The notes under the pieces are model-generated. The model searched no databases. It was not told the DNA's origin and was given only the letters and a program-made list of their open reading frames with translations. This document shows, piece after piece, positions 10,719 to 19,704 of a stretch of 36,490 nucleotides of DNA (positions within the stretch are counted from its first letter, which is position 1; every line of letters starts with the position of its first letter). A program made the position numbers and the translations under genes. Origin of the DNA: Burkholderiaceae bacterium (GTDB taxonomy: Bacteria; Pseudomonadota; Gammaproteobacteria; Burkholderiales; Burkholderiaceae); contig JAGOCV010000003.1 in NCBI GenBank assembly GCA_017998575.1, forward strand, positions 1 through 36,490. The letters are read 5' to 3'.

Positions 10719-10722
<4 letters not shown>
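6619..10722 (+). CDS. yhdP: YhdP family AsmA-like envelope protein
   Basis: Very large AsmA-like protein, 1367 residues, anchored in the inner membrane by one N-terminal helix (about residues 13-41) with the rest in the periplasm. YhdP-type proteins are thought to form long hydrophobic grooves bridging inner and outer membranes for phospholipid transport (known from E. coli YhdP/TamB/YdbH; inference here). N-terminal DUF3971-like region with LGVPVRIGSLSA and the C-terminal AsmA-like region with LSLQSLPRRLTLDFRDVFTEG, both typical of the TIGR02099 family. The ATG at 6619 places a short basic N terminus before the membrane helix; the open frame starts at 6532 inside glnE and was not used. Its stop overlaps the next start as ATGA. 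Confidence 0.93.
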
Positions 10723-11536
<814 letters not shown>

Positions 11537-11537
<1 letters not shown>

Positions 11538-13627
11538 TGACGCTGGCCACGCCCCAGGCGCTCAACCGCATGGTGCCGCGCACCCTGCTCAACTCGTGGC
11601 AGCGCTGGTCGTTGTGGGGGCTTCTGGCCGTGCTGGTGGTGGGCATGCTCGCCACGCTGGTGTGGCTGGCCGGCCGCCACGAGATCTCGCAGGTGCAGGC
11701 TCAGCTCGACCGGGATGCCAACGATGCCGTGGTCGAGATGCGCGCCACCCTGGCGCGCCACGTGCAGACACTGCAGGCGGTGCACCTGCTGCACCCGCAG
11801 CCTGCCGATTGGCAACGCGCCGCTGGCGACCTGCTGCGGGAGCGCCGCGAATGGCTGCGTGTGCAGGTGCTCGACAGCTCGGCGCGCGTGCTGGCCGAGG
11901 TCGAGACGCCGTACCGCATGCAGCCGTTCGCGCGGCTGCAACGCGGCATGCTGGAGCAGGAGGTCTCGCAGACCTGCGCCGCCGCGCGCAAGCTGGGCTC
12001 GGTCAGCTACGCCGGCTCGTACTTCCTGCCGCAGGCCAATGGCCAGGGCATCGAGGCCATGGATCTGTGCGTACCCGTGATGCAGGACGGACGCGCGACG
12101 CAGTACCTCGTGGCGACCTACTCGCTGCCCGACATGCTGTCCGAGATGATCGGCCAGCAGCTGCTGCGCGGCAAAGAGGTCTCGTTCACCGAAACCGACG
12201 GCACCCGCCTGGCCATGCACGGGCAGACGGTGCGCCGCAACAACCGCGTGTTCTCCAGCCAGCAACTGCTCGACCTGCCGGGCGTGACGCTGATGCTGCG
12301 CATGGAAGGCTGGCGCGCCGCGCCCGATCTGTTCCCCAACGTGCTCACGGCGCTGGTCACGGGCATGTCGATCGCGCTGGTCACGGTGCTCGTGCTGCTG
12401 GTCAAGGACGTGCGGCGGCGCATGCGCGCCGAGCGCGACCTGGCTGACGCCTTCGCGTTCCGCAAGGCGATGGAAGACTCGCTGGTCACGGGCCTGCGCG
12501 CGCGTGACCTCGAAGGCCGCATCACCTATGTCAACCCGGCCTTCTGCGAGATGGTGGGCTATGACGCCCGCGAGCTCGTGGGCAGCGGCACGCCCGCGCC
12601 CTACTGGCCGCCGGACAAGGTGCAGGAATACACCGACCGCCAGACCACACGCCTGGCCGCGCGCAACGTGCCGCCCCGCCAGGGCACGGAATCCGTCTAC
12701 ATGCGCAAGAACGGCGAGCTGTTCGCCGTGATGATCTACGAAGCACCGCTGATCAACCTGCAAGGCGTGCAGACCGGCTGGATGGGCGCCATCCTCGACG
12801 TGAGCGAGCAGCGCCGCGTGGAAGAGCTCTCGCGCGCCTCGCAGGAACGCCTGCAGGCCACGGCGCGCCTGGCCACGGTGGGCGAGATGGCGTCCACGCT
12901 CAGCCACGAGCTCAACCAGCCGCTGGCCGCCATCGCCAGCTACGCCACCGGCTCGCTCAACCTGCTGCGCGTGGACGCTTCAGACGCCGCCAGCCTGGAG
13001 CTGGCCATGCGCCGCATCGCCGGCGAGGCCGAGCGCGCGGGCAAGGTCATCAAGAGCGTGCACGACTTCGTGCGCCGGCGCGAGCGCGTCCGCGAGCCCG
13101 TGGCGCCGCGTCTGCTGGTGGAGGCCATCATGCCGCTGGTGACGCTGCAGGCGCGCAAGCTGCAGGTACGCGTGATGGTGCAGTTCGAGGAGCCGCTGCC
13201 GCATGTGCTGTGCGACCGCACGATGGTCGAGCAAGTGTTGCTCAATCTCGCGCGCAATGCCATGCAGTCCATGGATCACGCCGACAGTGCCGTCCGCACG
13301 CTGGTGCTGCGCGTGGCGCGCGCGCCCCTCGATGGGCGCCGCTGGCTGGAATTCTCGGTGGCCGACCTCGGCTCGGGCATCCCGCCCGAAGTGGCCGAGC
13401 GGTTGTTCACGCCGTTCTTCTCCACCCGCCAGGAAGGCATGGGCCTGGGGCTGGCGATGTGCCGCACGGTGGTGGAACAGCACGGCGGCCGCCTCACCTT
13501 CGGGCCCAACACGCCGCGCGGTACGATCTTCCGCTTCACCCTGCCGGTGCAGGCCGAGGCCACGCACCAGCGTGCGCCGGCCCCCGGCGAGGCCGCCCTG
13601 GCGGGCGGCGACGGCCCGACGACCTGA
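11537..13627 (+). CDS. Membrane PAS-domain sensor histidine kinase
   Basis: Sensor kinase of a two-component system, 696 residues. Order: cytoplasmic tail, membrane helix (about 24-46), periplasmic sensing region of about 225 residues, second membrane helix (about 270-292), PAS domain (about 313-430, with GRITYVNPAFCEMVGYDARE), then the phosphorylation helix with H457 in STLSHELNQPLAAIASYA and a HATPase domain with N-box (LLNLARNAMQSM), G1 (DLGSGIPPE) and G2 (GMGLGLAM) boxes. The HELNQPL form puts it with the FixL/DctB-like kinases. It starts one base into the preceding stop (TGATG) and is followed after 10 bases by its probable partner response regulator. The ligand of the periplasmic domain is unknown. 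Confidence 0.95.
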
Positions 13628-13637
13628 CGCCATCACC

Positions 13638-14270
13638 ATGCAACCTGTCCTGGACGCCACCATCTTCATCGTCGACGACGACGCCGGCGTGCGCGAGGCG
13701 CTGGCCTGGCTGCTGCGCTCGCGCAGGCTCATGAGCGAGACCTTCGATAGCGCCGAGGCCTTCGAGCAGCGACTGGCCGAAACCGGCGGACGCATCGAGC
13801 ATCCGGGGTGCCTGCTGCTGGACGTGCGCATGCCGGGCATGAGCGGGCTGGCGCTGTTCGAGCTGCTGATCGAGCGCGGCCTGGCGCAGGCGCTTCCGGT
13901 CATCTTCCTCACTGGTCACGCCGACGTGCCCACGGCCGTGGATGCGGTCAAGCGCGGGGCCTTCGATTTCTGCGAGAAGCCGTTTTCCGATAACGCACTG
14001 GTGGACCGCATCGAGCAGGCACTGCATCAGTCGGCCCAGGTGTTGGCCACGCGCGGGCAACGCGTGCGCCTGCAGAGCCGGCTGGCAGAACTCACTGACC
14101 GCGAGCGCGACGTGATGAACCTGGTGGTGGGTGGACTGCCCAACAAGCTGATCGCCGACCAGCTGGACATCAGCGTGCGCACGGTGGAAGTCCACCGCGC
14201 GCGCGTGTTCGACAAGATGGAAGTGAAGTCGGCCGTCGAGCTGGCCAACCTTCTCAGGGATCTGGGCTGA
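13638..14270 (+). CDS. FixJ/NarL-type response regulator
   Basis: DNA-binding response regulator, 210 residues, the expected partner of the histidine kinase 10 bases upstream. Receiver domain (1-125): acidic pocket VDDD at 12-15, phosphoacceptor D62 in LLLDVRMPGMSG, conserved Thr in FLTGHADVPTAV and Lys in EKPFSD. LuxR-type helix-turn-helix at about 145-205 with LTDRERDVMNLVVGG and the recognition helix region ISVRTVEVHRARVFDKM. The receiver and linker resemble FixJ, TodT and StyR regulators. The ATG at 13638 gives a standard N terminus; the larger open frame starting at 13203 lies inside the kinase gene. The target genes are not evident; autoregulation of the yhdP operon is possible but not shown. 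Confidence 0.95.
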   Translation: MQPVLDATIFIVDDDAGVREALAWLLRSRRLMSETFDSAEAFEQRLAETGGRIEHPGCLLLDVRMPGMSGLALFELLIERGLAQALPVIFLTGHADVPTAVDAVKRGAFDFCEKPFSDNALVDRIEQALHQSAQVLATRGQRVRLQSRLAELTDRERDVMNLVVGGLPNKLIADQLDISVRTVEVHRARVFDKMEVKSAVELANLLRDLG

Positions 14271-14349
14271 CCCCGGCTTCAGAGCGACCGCAAGGGCACC
14301 TGCGGCCGGCCGGGGCCGGTGGCGCGGCGTGCCGCGCGCAAGAGCTGCC

Positions 14350-15000
14350 TCAGCCGGCGTTGCCGCGCTCGCCCACGTAGATCTCGACGCGGCGGTTGCG
14401 CGCGCGGCCTTCGTTGGTGTCGTTGGTGGCGATGGGCTGCATCGAGCCGCGCCCCTCGATCTGGAACTGCGTGGCGGGCACGCCGCGCATCACCAGGTAG
14501 TCGCGCGTGCTGGCCGCGCGGTTCACCGACAGCGGGTTGTTGATCGCGTCGCTGCCCGTGCTGTCGGTGTGGCCGATGATGCGCACCAGCGCGTTGGGGT
14601 TGTTGCGCAGGCCGTTGGCGAACTGGTCGAGCACCGGCGCGAAGTTGGACTTGACATTGGCACGGCCGACGTCGAAGGAGATGTCGGCCGGAATGTCCAG
14701 GCGCAGCTGGTTGTCTGCGGTCTGCGACACCGCCACGCCGGTGCCGCGCGTGGCGGCTTCCATTTCCTGCTTCTGGCGCTCCATGCGCTGCGACCAGATG
14801 TAGCCGCCCAGCGCGCCAACGCCCGCGCCCACGGCCGCACCCGCGCCGGCATTGCCGCCGGTGGAGCCCAGCACTGCGCCCGCGACGGCGCCGATACCGG
14901 CACCGGTGGCGGTGCGGCGCTGTGTATCGCTCATGTTCATGTCGGCGCAGCCGGCGAGGAAAACGGCCCCTGCGGCCGTGGCGAGGATGATTCTTTTCAT
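14350..15000 (-). CDS. OmpA-family lipoprotein (YiaD-like)
   Basis: Outer-membrane lipoprotein of 216 residues. Signal peptide ends in FLAGC with the lipidated cysteine at residue 18. A glycine-zipper segment follows (about 32-67, GAGIGAVAGAVLGSTGG and GAGVGALGGYIW), then a short helical linker and an OmpA C-terminal peptidoglycan-binding domain (about 95-213) with IIGHTDSTGSDAINNPLSV and ARNRRVEIYV. Such proteins tether the outer membrane to the cell wall. A good ribosome-binding site (AAGGAG) sits nine bases before the ATG. It converges on the response regulator gene; the 79 bases between the stops hold a short GC hairpin without a T run. Confidence 0.95.
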   Translation of the reverse strand: MKRIILATAAGAVFLAGCADMNMSDTQRRTATGAGIGAVAGAVLGSTGGNAGAGAAVGAGVGALGGYIWSQRMERQKQEMEAATRGTGVAVSQTADNQLRLDIPADISFDVGRANVKSNFAPVLDQFANGLRNNPNALVRIIGHTDSTGSDAINNPLSVNRAASTRDYLVMRGVPATQFQIEGRGSMQPIATNDTNEGRARNRRVEIYVGERGNAG

Positions 15001-15181
15001 GATGTTCAGCTCCTTGAAACCTGTGGCAGGCGATGCTAGCCCCGGATGGGCGGGTCGAGGCTGATTATGAAAATCTGTCTGCTGCGGCAGCGTGACGGTT
15101 TGTAAGACGTGGTGCGCAACGTGGCGGGGCAGGCAGACCGCGCGCCGTTGCGTGAATTCGTGCACGCCCGTGCGGGGCCTT

Positions 15182-15340
15182 TCACGGCTGGCGCGGTGGC
15201 TCGCCGTCGTCCGGCGCGTCGTGCGCGGCGGTTTCGTCGCGCGGCAGTTCGCCGCCCTTGCGGCCCGAGAACATGGTCCACCACACGATGACCACCAGCA
15301 GTACCAGGGCCAGCAAGGCTTCAAGCAAAATCAGACCCAT
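15182..15340 (-). CDS. Small single-span membrane protein, unknown function
   Basis: A 52-residue protein with one strongly hydrophobic helix (about residues 2-24, MGLILLEALLALVLLVVIVW) followed by a basic patch SGRKGG and an acidic, proline-rich cytoplasmic or periplasmic tail. A GGAG ribosome-binding site lies seven bases before the ATG, better than that of the divergent mltA. Its start codon and that of mltA occupy the same CATG tetranucleotide on opposite strands. I recognise no family by name, though I believe similar small proteins occur beside mltA in other Comamonadaceae. Gene status is likely given the composition (a clean membrane helix with charged tail) and the ribosome-binding site; function is unknown. 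Confidence 0.7.
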   Translation of the reverse strand: MGLILLEALLALVLLVVIVWWTMFSGRKGGELPRDETAAHDAPDDGEPPRQP

Positions 15341-16511
15341 GAGAAGACTCCAGTGGCTGTTGGGCAGTGGCGCGATTGTAGGAACGCTGTGCGTGCTGGC
15401 CGGTTGCGCATCGGGCCCGTCGCCCCAGCCCCAACCCTCGCCGGCCGTGCGGCCGGTTCCGTCGCAGCCCCTGCCCGCGCAGGCCGACGATGCGCCCTTG
15501 CCGCCGGCCATGGTGCAGGCCCGCAGCCGCTGGGTACCCGTGCGCTGGGCCGAGCTGCCGGGCTTCGGCGATGACGCCATCCATGAGGCCTGGAACGCAT
15601 TGCTGCGCAACTGCGAGCGCCCGCCCGCCGCTTTCGCGCCGTTGTGTCCCGAGGTGCGCCAGCTCGCCATCGGCGAAGGCGACGAGCAGCGTGCCTGGCT
15701 CGTGCAGCGGCTGCAGCCCTACCGCGTGGAGCCGCTCGACGCGCCCACCGACGGCCTGCTCACCAGTTACTACGAGCCGGTCTACGAGGCGCGGCGCGCG
15801 CCCGAGTCCGGCTTCGGCGTGCCGCTCTACCGCACGCCTGTGGGATTCGCGGCGCGCCGTCCCTGGTACACGCGCCAGCAGATCGACACGCTGCCCGAGG
15901 CGCAGGCCGCGCTGCGCGGCCGCGAGATCGCCTGGATGGCCGATCCCATCGACGCGATGATGCTGCACATCCAGGGCTCGGGCCGCCTGCGCGTGCGCGA
16001 GGCCGATGGCCGGGAGCGAGTGGTGCGCGTGGCTTTCGCGGGCACCAACGAGCAGCCTTACCGCAGCATCACCGCGTGGCTGCAACAGCAAGGCGTGGCC
16101 CGCGTGAGCCCCTGGCCCGACGCCACCAAGGAGTGGGCGGCGCAGAACCCGTCGCGCGTCAACCAGCTGCTGTGGAGCAACCCGCGCTATGTGTTCTTCC
16201 AGGAAGAGACGCTGACACCGCTCGATGCCGCCTTCGGCCCGCGCGGCGCGCAGGGCGTGGCGCTCACGCCCGGCCGCTCGATCGCGGTCGACCCGCAGAG
16301 CATCCCCTACGGCACGCCCGTGTGGCTGGCCTCCAGCGGCCCCGCTGCCAACCTGCAGCGCCTGGTCGTGGCCCAGGACACCGGCAGCGCCATCGTGGGT
16401 GCGGTGCGAGCGGACTACTTCGCAGGAACCGGGGATGAAGCCGGCTTCTTCGCCGCCCGCATCAAGCAGCCGCTGCGGCTGTGGGCCCTATGGCCGAGGT
16501 CCATGCGCTGA
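15339..16511 (+). CDS. mltA: Membrane-bound lytic murein transglycosylase A
   Basis: Outer-membrane lipoprotein that cleaves glycan strands of peptidoglycan to give 1,6-anhydro-muropeptides. 390 residues; E. coli MltA is 365. Lipoprotein signal ends in VLAGC with cysteine 23, followed by a Pro/Gln-rich linker. The MltA domain is seen in LLTSYYEPVYEARR and IDAMMLHIQGSGRLR, and the C-terminal 3D domain in SIAVDPQSIPYGTPVW and VVAQDTGSAIVGAVRADYF, which includes the catalytic aspartate region (D347 in QDTG is a candidate). The ATG at 15339 is preferred because it starts the lipoprotein signal; upstream in-frame ATGs would extend antisense through the small membrane protein. No clear ribosome-binding site precedes it. 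Confidence 0.94.
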   Translation: MRRLQWLLGSGAIVGTLCVLAGCASGPSPQPQPSPAVRPVPSQPLPAQADDAPLPPAMVQARSRWVPVRWAELPGFGDDAIHEAWNALLRNCERPPAAFAPLCPEVRQLAIGEGDEQRAWLVQRLQPYRVEPLDAPTDGLLTSYYEPVYEARRAPESGFGVPLYRTPVGFAARRPWYTRQQIDTLPEAQAALRGREIAWMADPIDAMMLHIQGSGRLRVREADGRERVVRVAFAGTNEQPYRSITAWLQQQGVARVSPWPDATKEWAAQNPSRVNQLLWSNPRYVFFQEETLTPLDAAFGPRGAQGVALTPGRSIAVDPQSIPYGTPVWLASSGPAANLQRLVVAQDTGSAIVGAVRADYFAGTGDEAGFFAARIKQPLRLWALWPRSMR

Positions 16512-16613
16512 GCCTGCATCGTTGGCGAGCACCTCAAGTTCAGCCAGCGCAACGCGGGTTACGCACGCGAATCCTGTCGGCGGCCACTGCCCGAGCGCGC
16601 CGCAGGATGACTC

Positions 16614-16632
16614 GTCCCGGCTTGGCCGGGAC
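16614..16632. terminator. Perfect hairpin between convergent mltA and the MFS gene
   Basis: GTCCCGGC-TTG-GCCGGGAC: eight paired bases with a three-base loop, in the 179-base gap between two convergent stops. No T run follows on either strand, so it could be a weak bidirectional terminator or part of the adjoining repeat element. Confidence 0.45.
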
Positions 16633-16644
16633 TCGGCGCGAGAG

Positions 16645-16690
16645 CCCCCCCGCGTGGCAGCGAGCCACACGCAGTGAGCGAGCGTGGGGG
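16645..16690. repeat. REP-like GC-rich palindromic element
   Basis: Nested inverted repeat ending just before the MFS stop: an outer C run (16645-16651) faces GGGGG (16686-16690), and an inner GCGTGGC (16652-16658) faces GCCACACGC (16664-16672) across AGCGA. The sequence GCAGTGAGCGAGCGTGGGGG resembles intergenic repeats I recall from Acidovorax and relatives, where such copies are dispersed. Only one copy is in this window, so the repeat family is inference. Confidence 0.4.
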
Positions 16691-18304
16691 TCAATGCTCT
16701 TCTTCCACGACGTAGCGCGTGACGCGCGGCGGCGCTTCGCCGATGTGGAACTTCAGGCGCCGGTCGCGCAGCGCCACGTCCGATGCGGTGAAGCGGTCGA
16801 AGCGGCGCAGGTGCTCGGTCCACGACACGTCGATCACCTGTTCGACGAAGCGGCCGGGCTCGGACATGTCGTGCAGCAGCACCCAGTCGAGCGCGCCCTG
16901 CGACAGGCGCGCGCGGCGGCTGTCCTGCATGACGGCGTGGAAGGCATCGGCTTGCGCGGGGTCGATCAGGTATTCGATCTGCGCGATCACGCGGCCGGGC
17001 GCGGCAGTGCGCGGAAGGGTGTGGGCGATCTGCGAGCGTGCGGGCGTGAGGTCGAGCACCTCGCCCGCCCGCTGAGGCATCAGCCGCTGCGCCAGCAGCA
17101 TGGTGATCACGCCCGAGACGCCCGCCGTCACCAGGCTGGCCTGCACCGAGCTGTGGCTGGCCACCTGGCCCCAGATGGCGGCGCCCAGCGCGCTCGCACC
17201 CATGATGGCCAACTGGTACATCGACATGCCGCGGGCGCGCACCCAGTCGGGCAGCGTCATCTGTGCCGTCACGGTCATCGAGTTGGCCGTGGTGATCCAG
17301 GCCGCCCCGGCGCAGAACATCACCGGCAGCGCCACCGCCAGGTGAGGCGAGAACGACATCACCAGTGTCGCGACGGCCTGCAGGCTGGCGCCCGTGAGCA
17401 CCAGCGCCTCGGTGTCCAGCCGGCGGCGGATCTTCTGCATGTTGAGCGCGGCCACGATGGCGCCGATGCCCATGGCCGCCAGCAGCAGCGTGAAGGTGCC
17501 GGCCGCGCCGTCGGGCATGGCGCGGGCCACCAGCGGCAGCAGCGCCAGCAGCGCAGTGGAATGCAGGAAGAACAGGCCGATGCGCAGCAGCACCGCGCGC
17601 AGCGGCCGTGACTGGCGCACGTGCTGCAGGCCCACGCGCATGGCGACGGTGAGTGGCTCGCGGCCCAGCGGGTCGGGCACGCTCTGGCGGCGCCACCGCA
17701 TGATGGTGAAGCCCGCCACCACCGACAGCAAGGCATTGAGCATGAAGACCCACATGCTGCCGGCCGCCGCGATGATGGCGCCGGCCAGCAGCGGCCCGAT
17801 GATGCGCGAGGCATTCATGGCCACGCCGTTGAGCGCCAGCGCTGCGGGCAACTGGGGTCGCGGCACCAGCTCGGGCACGATGGCCGCGAACACCGGCCAG
17901 CGCATCGCCAGGCCGATGCCGTTGAGGAACACCAGCGCCAGCAGCATGGGCGCGCTCATCACGCCGGCCACCAGGGCCACGCACAGCAGCGTTGAGACGC
18001 CTGCGATCCAGAACTGCGTCATCATGAAATAGCGCCTGCGGTCCAGGATGTCGGCCAGCGCGCCGCTGGGCAGGCCCAGCAGGAAGACGGGAAGCGTGGA
18101 GGCGGTCTGCACGGCCGCCACCCAGGCGGGTGAGGCGGTGAGCGTTGTCATGAGCCAGGCGGCGGCCACGTCGCTCATCCACATGCAGGTGTTGGCCGTG
18201 AGCCAGGTGGCCCAGAGCATGCGGAACACGGGGCGCCGAAGGGGCGCGAGGGCAGAAAGATCGTCGGGCGGCGTGCCGGCTGCGTCGGAGGGGGACTGGG
18301 GCAT
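16691..18304 (-). CDS. MFS_3-type transporter with soluble C-terminal domain
   Basis: Inner-membrane major facilitator exporter, 537 residues. The membrane part (about 20-420) starts with PVFRMLWATWLTANTCMWMSD, carries the loop-2 motif GLPSGALADILDRRRYF after helix 2, and the pattern matches the MFS_3/EntS-like group (PF05977). A C-terminal soluble part of about 100 residues (VIAQIEYLIDPAQADAFHAV to the end) looks like the ferredoxin-like, antibiotic-monooxygenase-type tail found in that group. The ATG at 18304 is used; a TTG at 18325 in frame would add seven residues, and neither has a clear ribosome-binding site. The gene follows the exported protein gene after 63 bases on the same strand. 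Substrate unknown; family members include siderophore and drug exporters. Confidence 0.9.
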   Translation of the reverse strand: MPQSPSDAAGTPPDDLSALAPLRRPVFRMLWATWLTANTCMWMSDVAAAWLMTTLTASPAWVAAVQTASTLPVFLLGLPSGALADILDRRRYFMMTQFWIAGVSTLLCVALVAGVMSAPMLLALVFLNGIGLAMRWPVFAAIVPELVPRPQLPAALALNGVAMNASRIIGPLLAGAIIAAAGSMWVFMLNALLSVVAGFTIMRWRRQSVPDPLGREPLTVAMRVGLQHVRQSRPLRAVLLRIGLFFLHSTALLALLPLVARAMPDGAAGTFTLLLAAMGIGAIVAALNMQKIRRRLDTEALVLTGASLQAVATLVMSFSPHLAVALPVMFCAGAAWITTANSMTVTAQMTLPDWVRARGMSMYQLAIMGASALGAAIWGQVASHSSVQASLVTAGVSGVITMLLAQRLMPQRAGEVLDLTPARSQIAHTLPRTAAPGRVIAQIEYLIDPAQADAFHAVMQDSRRARLSQGALDWVLLHDMSEPGRFVEQVIDVSWTEHLRRFDRFTASDVALRDRRLKFHIGEAPPRVTRYVVEEEH

Positions 18305-18367
18305 CGCCGCCGATTGTGCGCCCAACGCGAAGGCCGCGTGGTCCGGTGGGTCGAGGCGGGCGGGCCT

Positions 18368-19009
18368 TCAGCGTACCGACACGCGCAGCTGCACCTGCAG
18401 CCGCGAGGCGCCCTGCTGCTGGCCCTGGTAGAGCGTGCCGCTGCCGCGTGCATCCACCGCCGAATCCGATTCGGCGATGGTGAACCATTCGCCCAGCGGC
18501 GCGGCCACGGTGGCCGACGACGACGCGCCCGATCCGCCGCGCCCGGCCAGGGCCGTGCCCAGTTCGATCTCGACCGTGTCGCCCCCGCGCCATACCGGGC
18601 GCGCGGCGAAGCCGCTGTTGGCCTCGACCAGCACCGCGCCGGGCAGCACGTGCACCTGGCCACCCTGAACGAAGGTCTGCACCACGCGCACCGGCACGGT
18701 GTTGCCCAGGTTGATGCGCGTCTCGCGGCCGTTGAGCACCAGCACCATCTGCGAGAGGCTTTGCGACGACTGCCGTTCGCGGCTGCCGCCCGACAGGCCG
18801 AACTGCCCGCCCGACTGGCCGGGCGAGAGCACGATGCCGCCGCTGGCGCCCAGGCTGCTGCCCGAACGGGCCTCGGCCTGGCTCTGGCGCACTTCGATCT
18901 GCAGGTTGCGCATCGGCAACGGCTCGGCCGGCGGCATTTGCGCCAGCGCGCCCGTAGCGGCAAGCAGGGCGACGAACGCGGTGGCGAAGCGGCGGTTCAC
19001 GTGGTGCAT
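18368..19009 (-). CDS. Exported protein of unknown function with secretin-like beta pattern
   Basis: A 213-residue protein with a classical signal peptide (basic MHHVNRRF start, hydrophobic core, cleavage after ALA at about 23). I do not recognise it as a named family. After a Ser/Gly/Gln-rich stretch (about 45-85) it has MVLVLNGRETRINLGNTVPV and later SGFAARPVWRGGDTVEIELG and GEWFTIAES, a spacing that resembles the beta-strand core of secretins, but the N domains and the membrane-lip region are absent. So it could be a small periplasmic relative of secretins rather than a channel. GAAGG precedes the ATG by six bases. It lies 19 bases after the Lrp-type regulator, so the two are probably one transcript. 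Confidence 0.75.
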   Translation of the reverse strand: MHHVNRRFATAFVALLAATGALAQMPPAEPLPMRNLQIEVRQSQAEARSGSSLGASGGIVLSPGQSGGQFGLSGGSRERQSSQSLSQMVLVLNGRETRINLGNTVPVRVVQTFVQGGQVHVLPGAVLVEANSGFAARPVWRGGDTVEIELGTALAGRGGSGASSSATVAAPLGEWFTIAESDSAVDARGSGTLYQGQQQGASRLQVQLRVSVR

Positions 19010-19028
19010 GGCGGGCCTTCGGGAGGGA

Positions 19029-19523
19029 TCAGCGCGTGGTGGTCGCCGGCCTGGCGAGGTGGCCCAGCGGCAGCGCGCCGGCCGACTTCACCTCGCCCAG
19101 CGAGAAGCTGGTGTGCAGGTCTTTCACGTTGGGCAGGTTGATGAGCACCTGCCGCGCGAATTGCGAGAAGCTGTCGAGGTCGCGCGAGACCACCTGCAGC
19201 TCGAAGGTGCCGGTGCCGCTGATGTAGTGGCACGAGACGATCTCGGGAATCTTCTGGATGGCTTCTTCCAGCTTGCGCGTGACGTCGCCGGTGTTGCGGT
19301 CGGCATCGAGCCGCACGAAGGCCAGCACGCCCAGGCCGATCTTCTGGCGGTCGATCTCGGCGCGATAGCCCTTGATGAAGCCTTCCTCTTCCAGCGCGCG
19401 CACACGCCGCCAGCACGGCGCGGCCGACAGGCCCACGCGCTGGGCCAGTTCGGCATTGGTCAGGCGCGCGTCGCCCTGCAGTTCGGCGAGGATGGCCAGG
19501 TCGAACTTGTCCAGTGTTTCCAT
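19029..19523 (-). CDS. Lrp/AsnC family transcriptional regulator
   Basis: DNA-binding regulator of 164 residues. N-terminal winged helix-turn-helix (about 5-55: DLAILAELQGDARLTNAELA, VGLSAAPCWRRVRALEEEG) and C-terminal ligand-binding RAM domain (about 68-145) with the usual FVRLDADRNTGDV and HYISGTGTFELQVV. The tail of about 20 residues is Ala/Pro-rich. It is divergent from the indolepyruvate oxidoreductase gene, 181 bases apart; Lrp-type regulators often control the divergent amino-acid gene, so regulation by an aromatic or branched amino acid or keto acid is a good inference. No ribosome-binding site is visible before the ATG, so the message may be leaderless or use a poor site. Confidence 0.95.
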   Translation of the reverse strand: METLDKFDLAILAELQGDARLTNAELAQRVGLSAAPCWRRVRALEEEGFIKGYRAEIDRQKIGLGVLAFVRLDADRNTGDVTRKLEEAIQKIPEIVSCHYISGTGTFELQVVSRDLDSFSQFARQVLINLPNVKDLHTSFSLGEVKSAGALPLGHLARPATTTR

Positions 19524-19704
19524 GGGGCGGATTTTGCAGCAAGAATCTTTCCGTAACCGAGGGAATCAGGGAAAAGAAAGAAAAGATTTATCTGCAGGTA
19601 CTGCATACACTGTGCCGAGGCATGCCGAAAGCGACACCCTCCGCCAGAGGCATGAAATGCCGCCGCCCACGAGGCGGTCAAAAGAACCCCACCGGAGAGA
19701 CAAC
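19524..19704. promoter_or_regulatory. Divergent regulatory region between Lrp-type regulator and indolepyruvate oxidoreductase
   Basis: This 181-base region is clearly more A+T-rich than its surroundings in its first half. It holds an inverted repeat AATCTTT (19544-19550) facing AAAGATT (19582-19588), a perfect palindrome GGCATGCC (19619-19626) and a second GGCAT-GAA-ATGCC (19649-19661) about 32 bases further on. Lrp proteins bind several phased, often A+T-rich sites, so these are candidate operators for both genes. I cannot place the -10/-35 boxes with confidence. Confidence 0.45.

Noticed and set aside
14322..14337. GCGCGG-CGTG-CCGCGC hairpin between the response regulator and the OmpA-type lipoprotein gene as a terminator
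   Set aside because: No T run on either strand and such short GC hairpins are common by chance in this composition; left unannotated.
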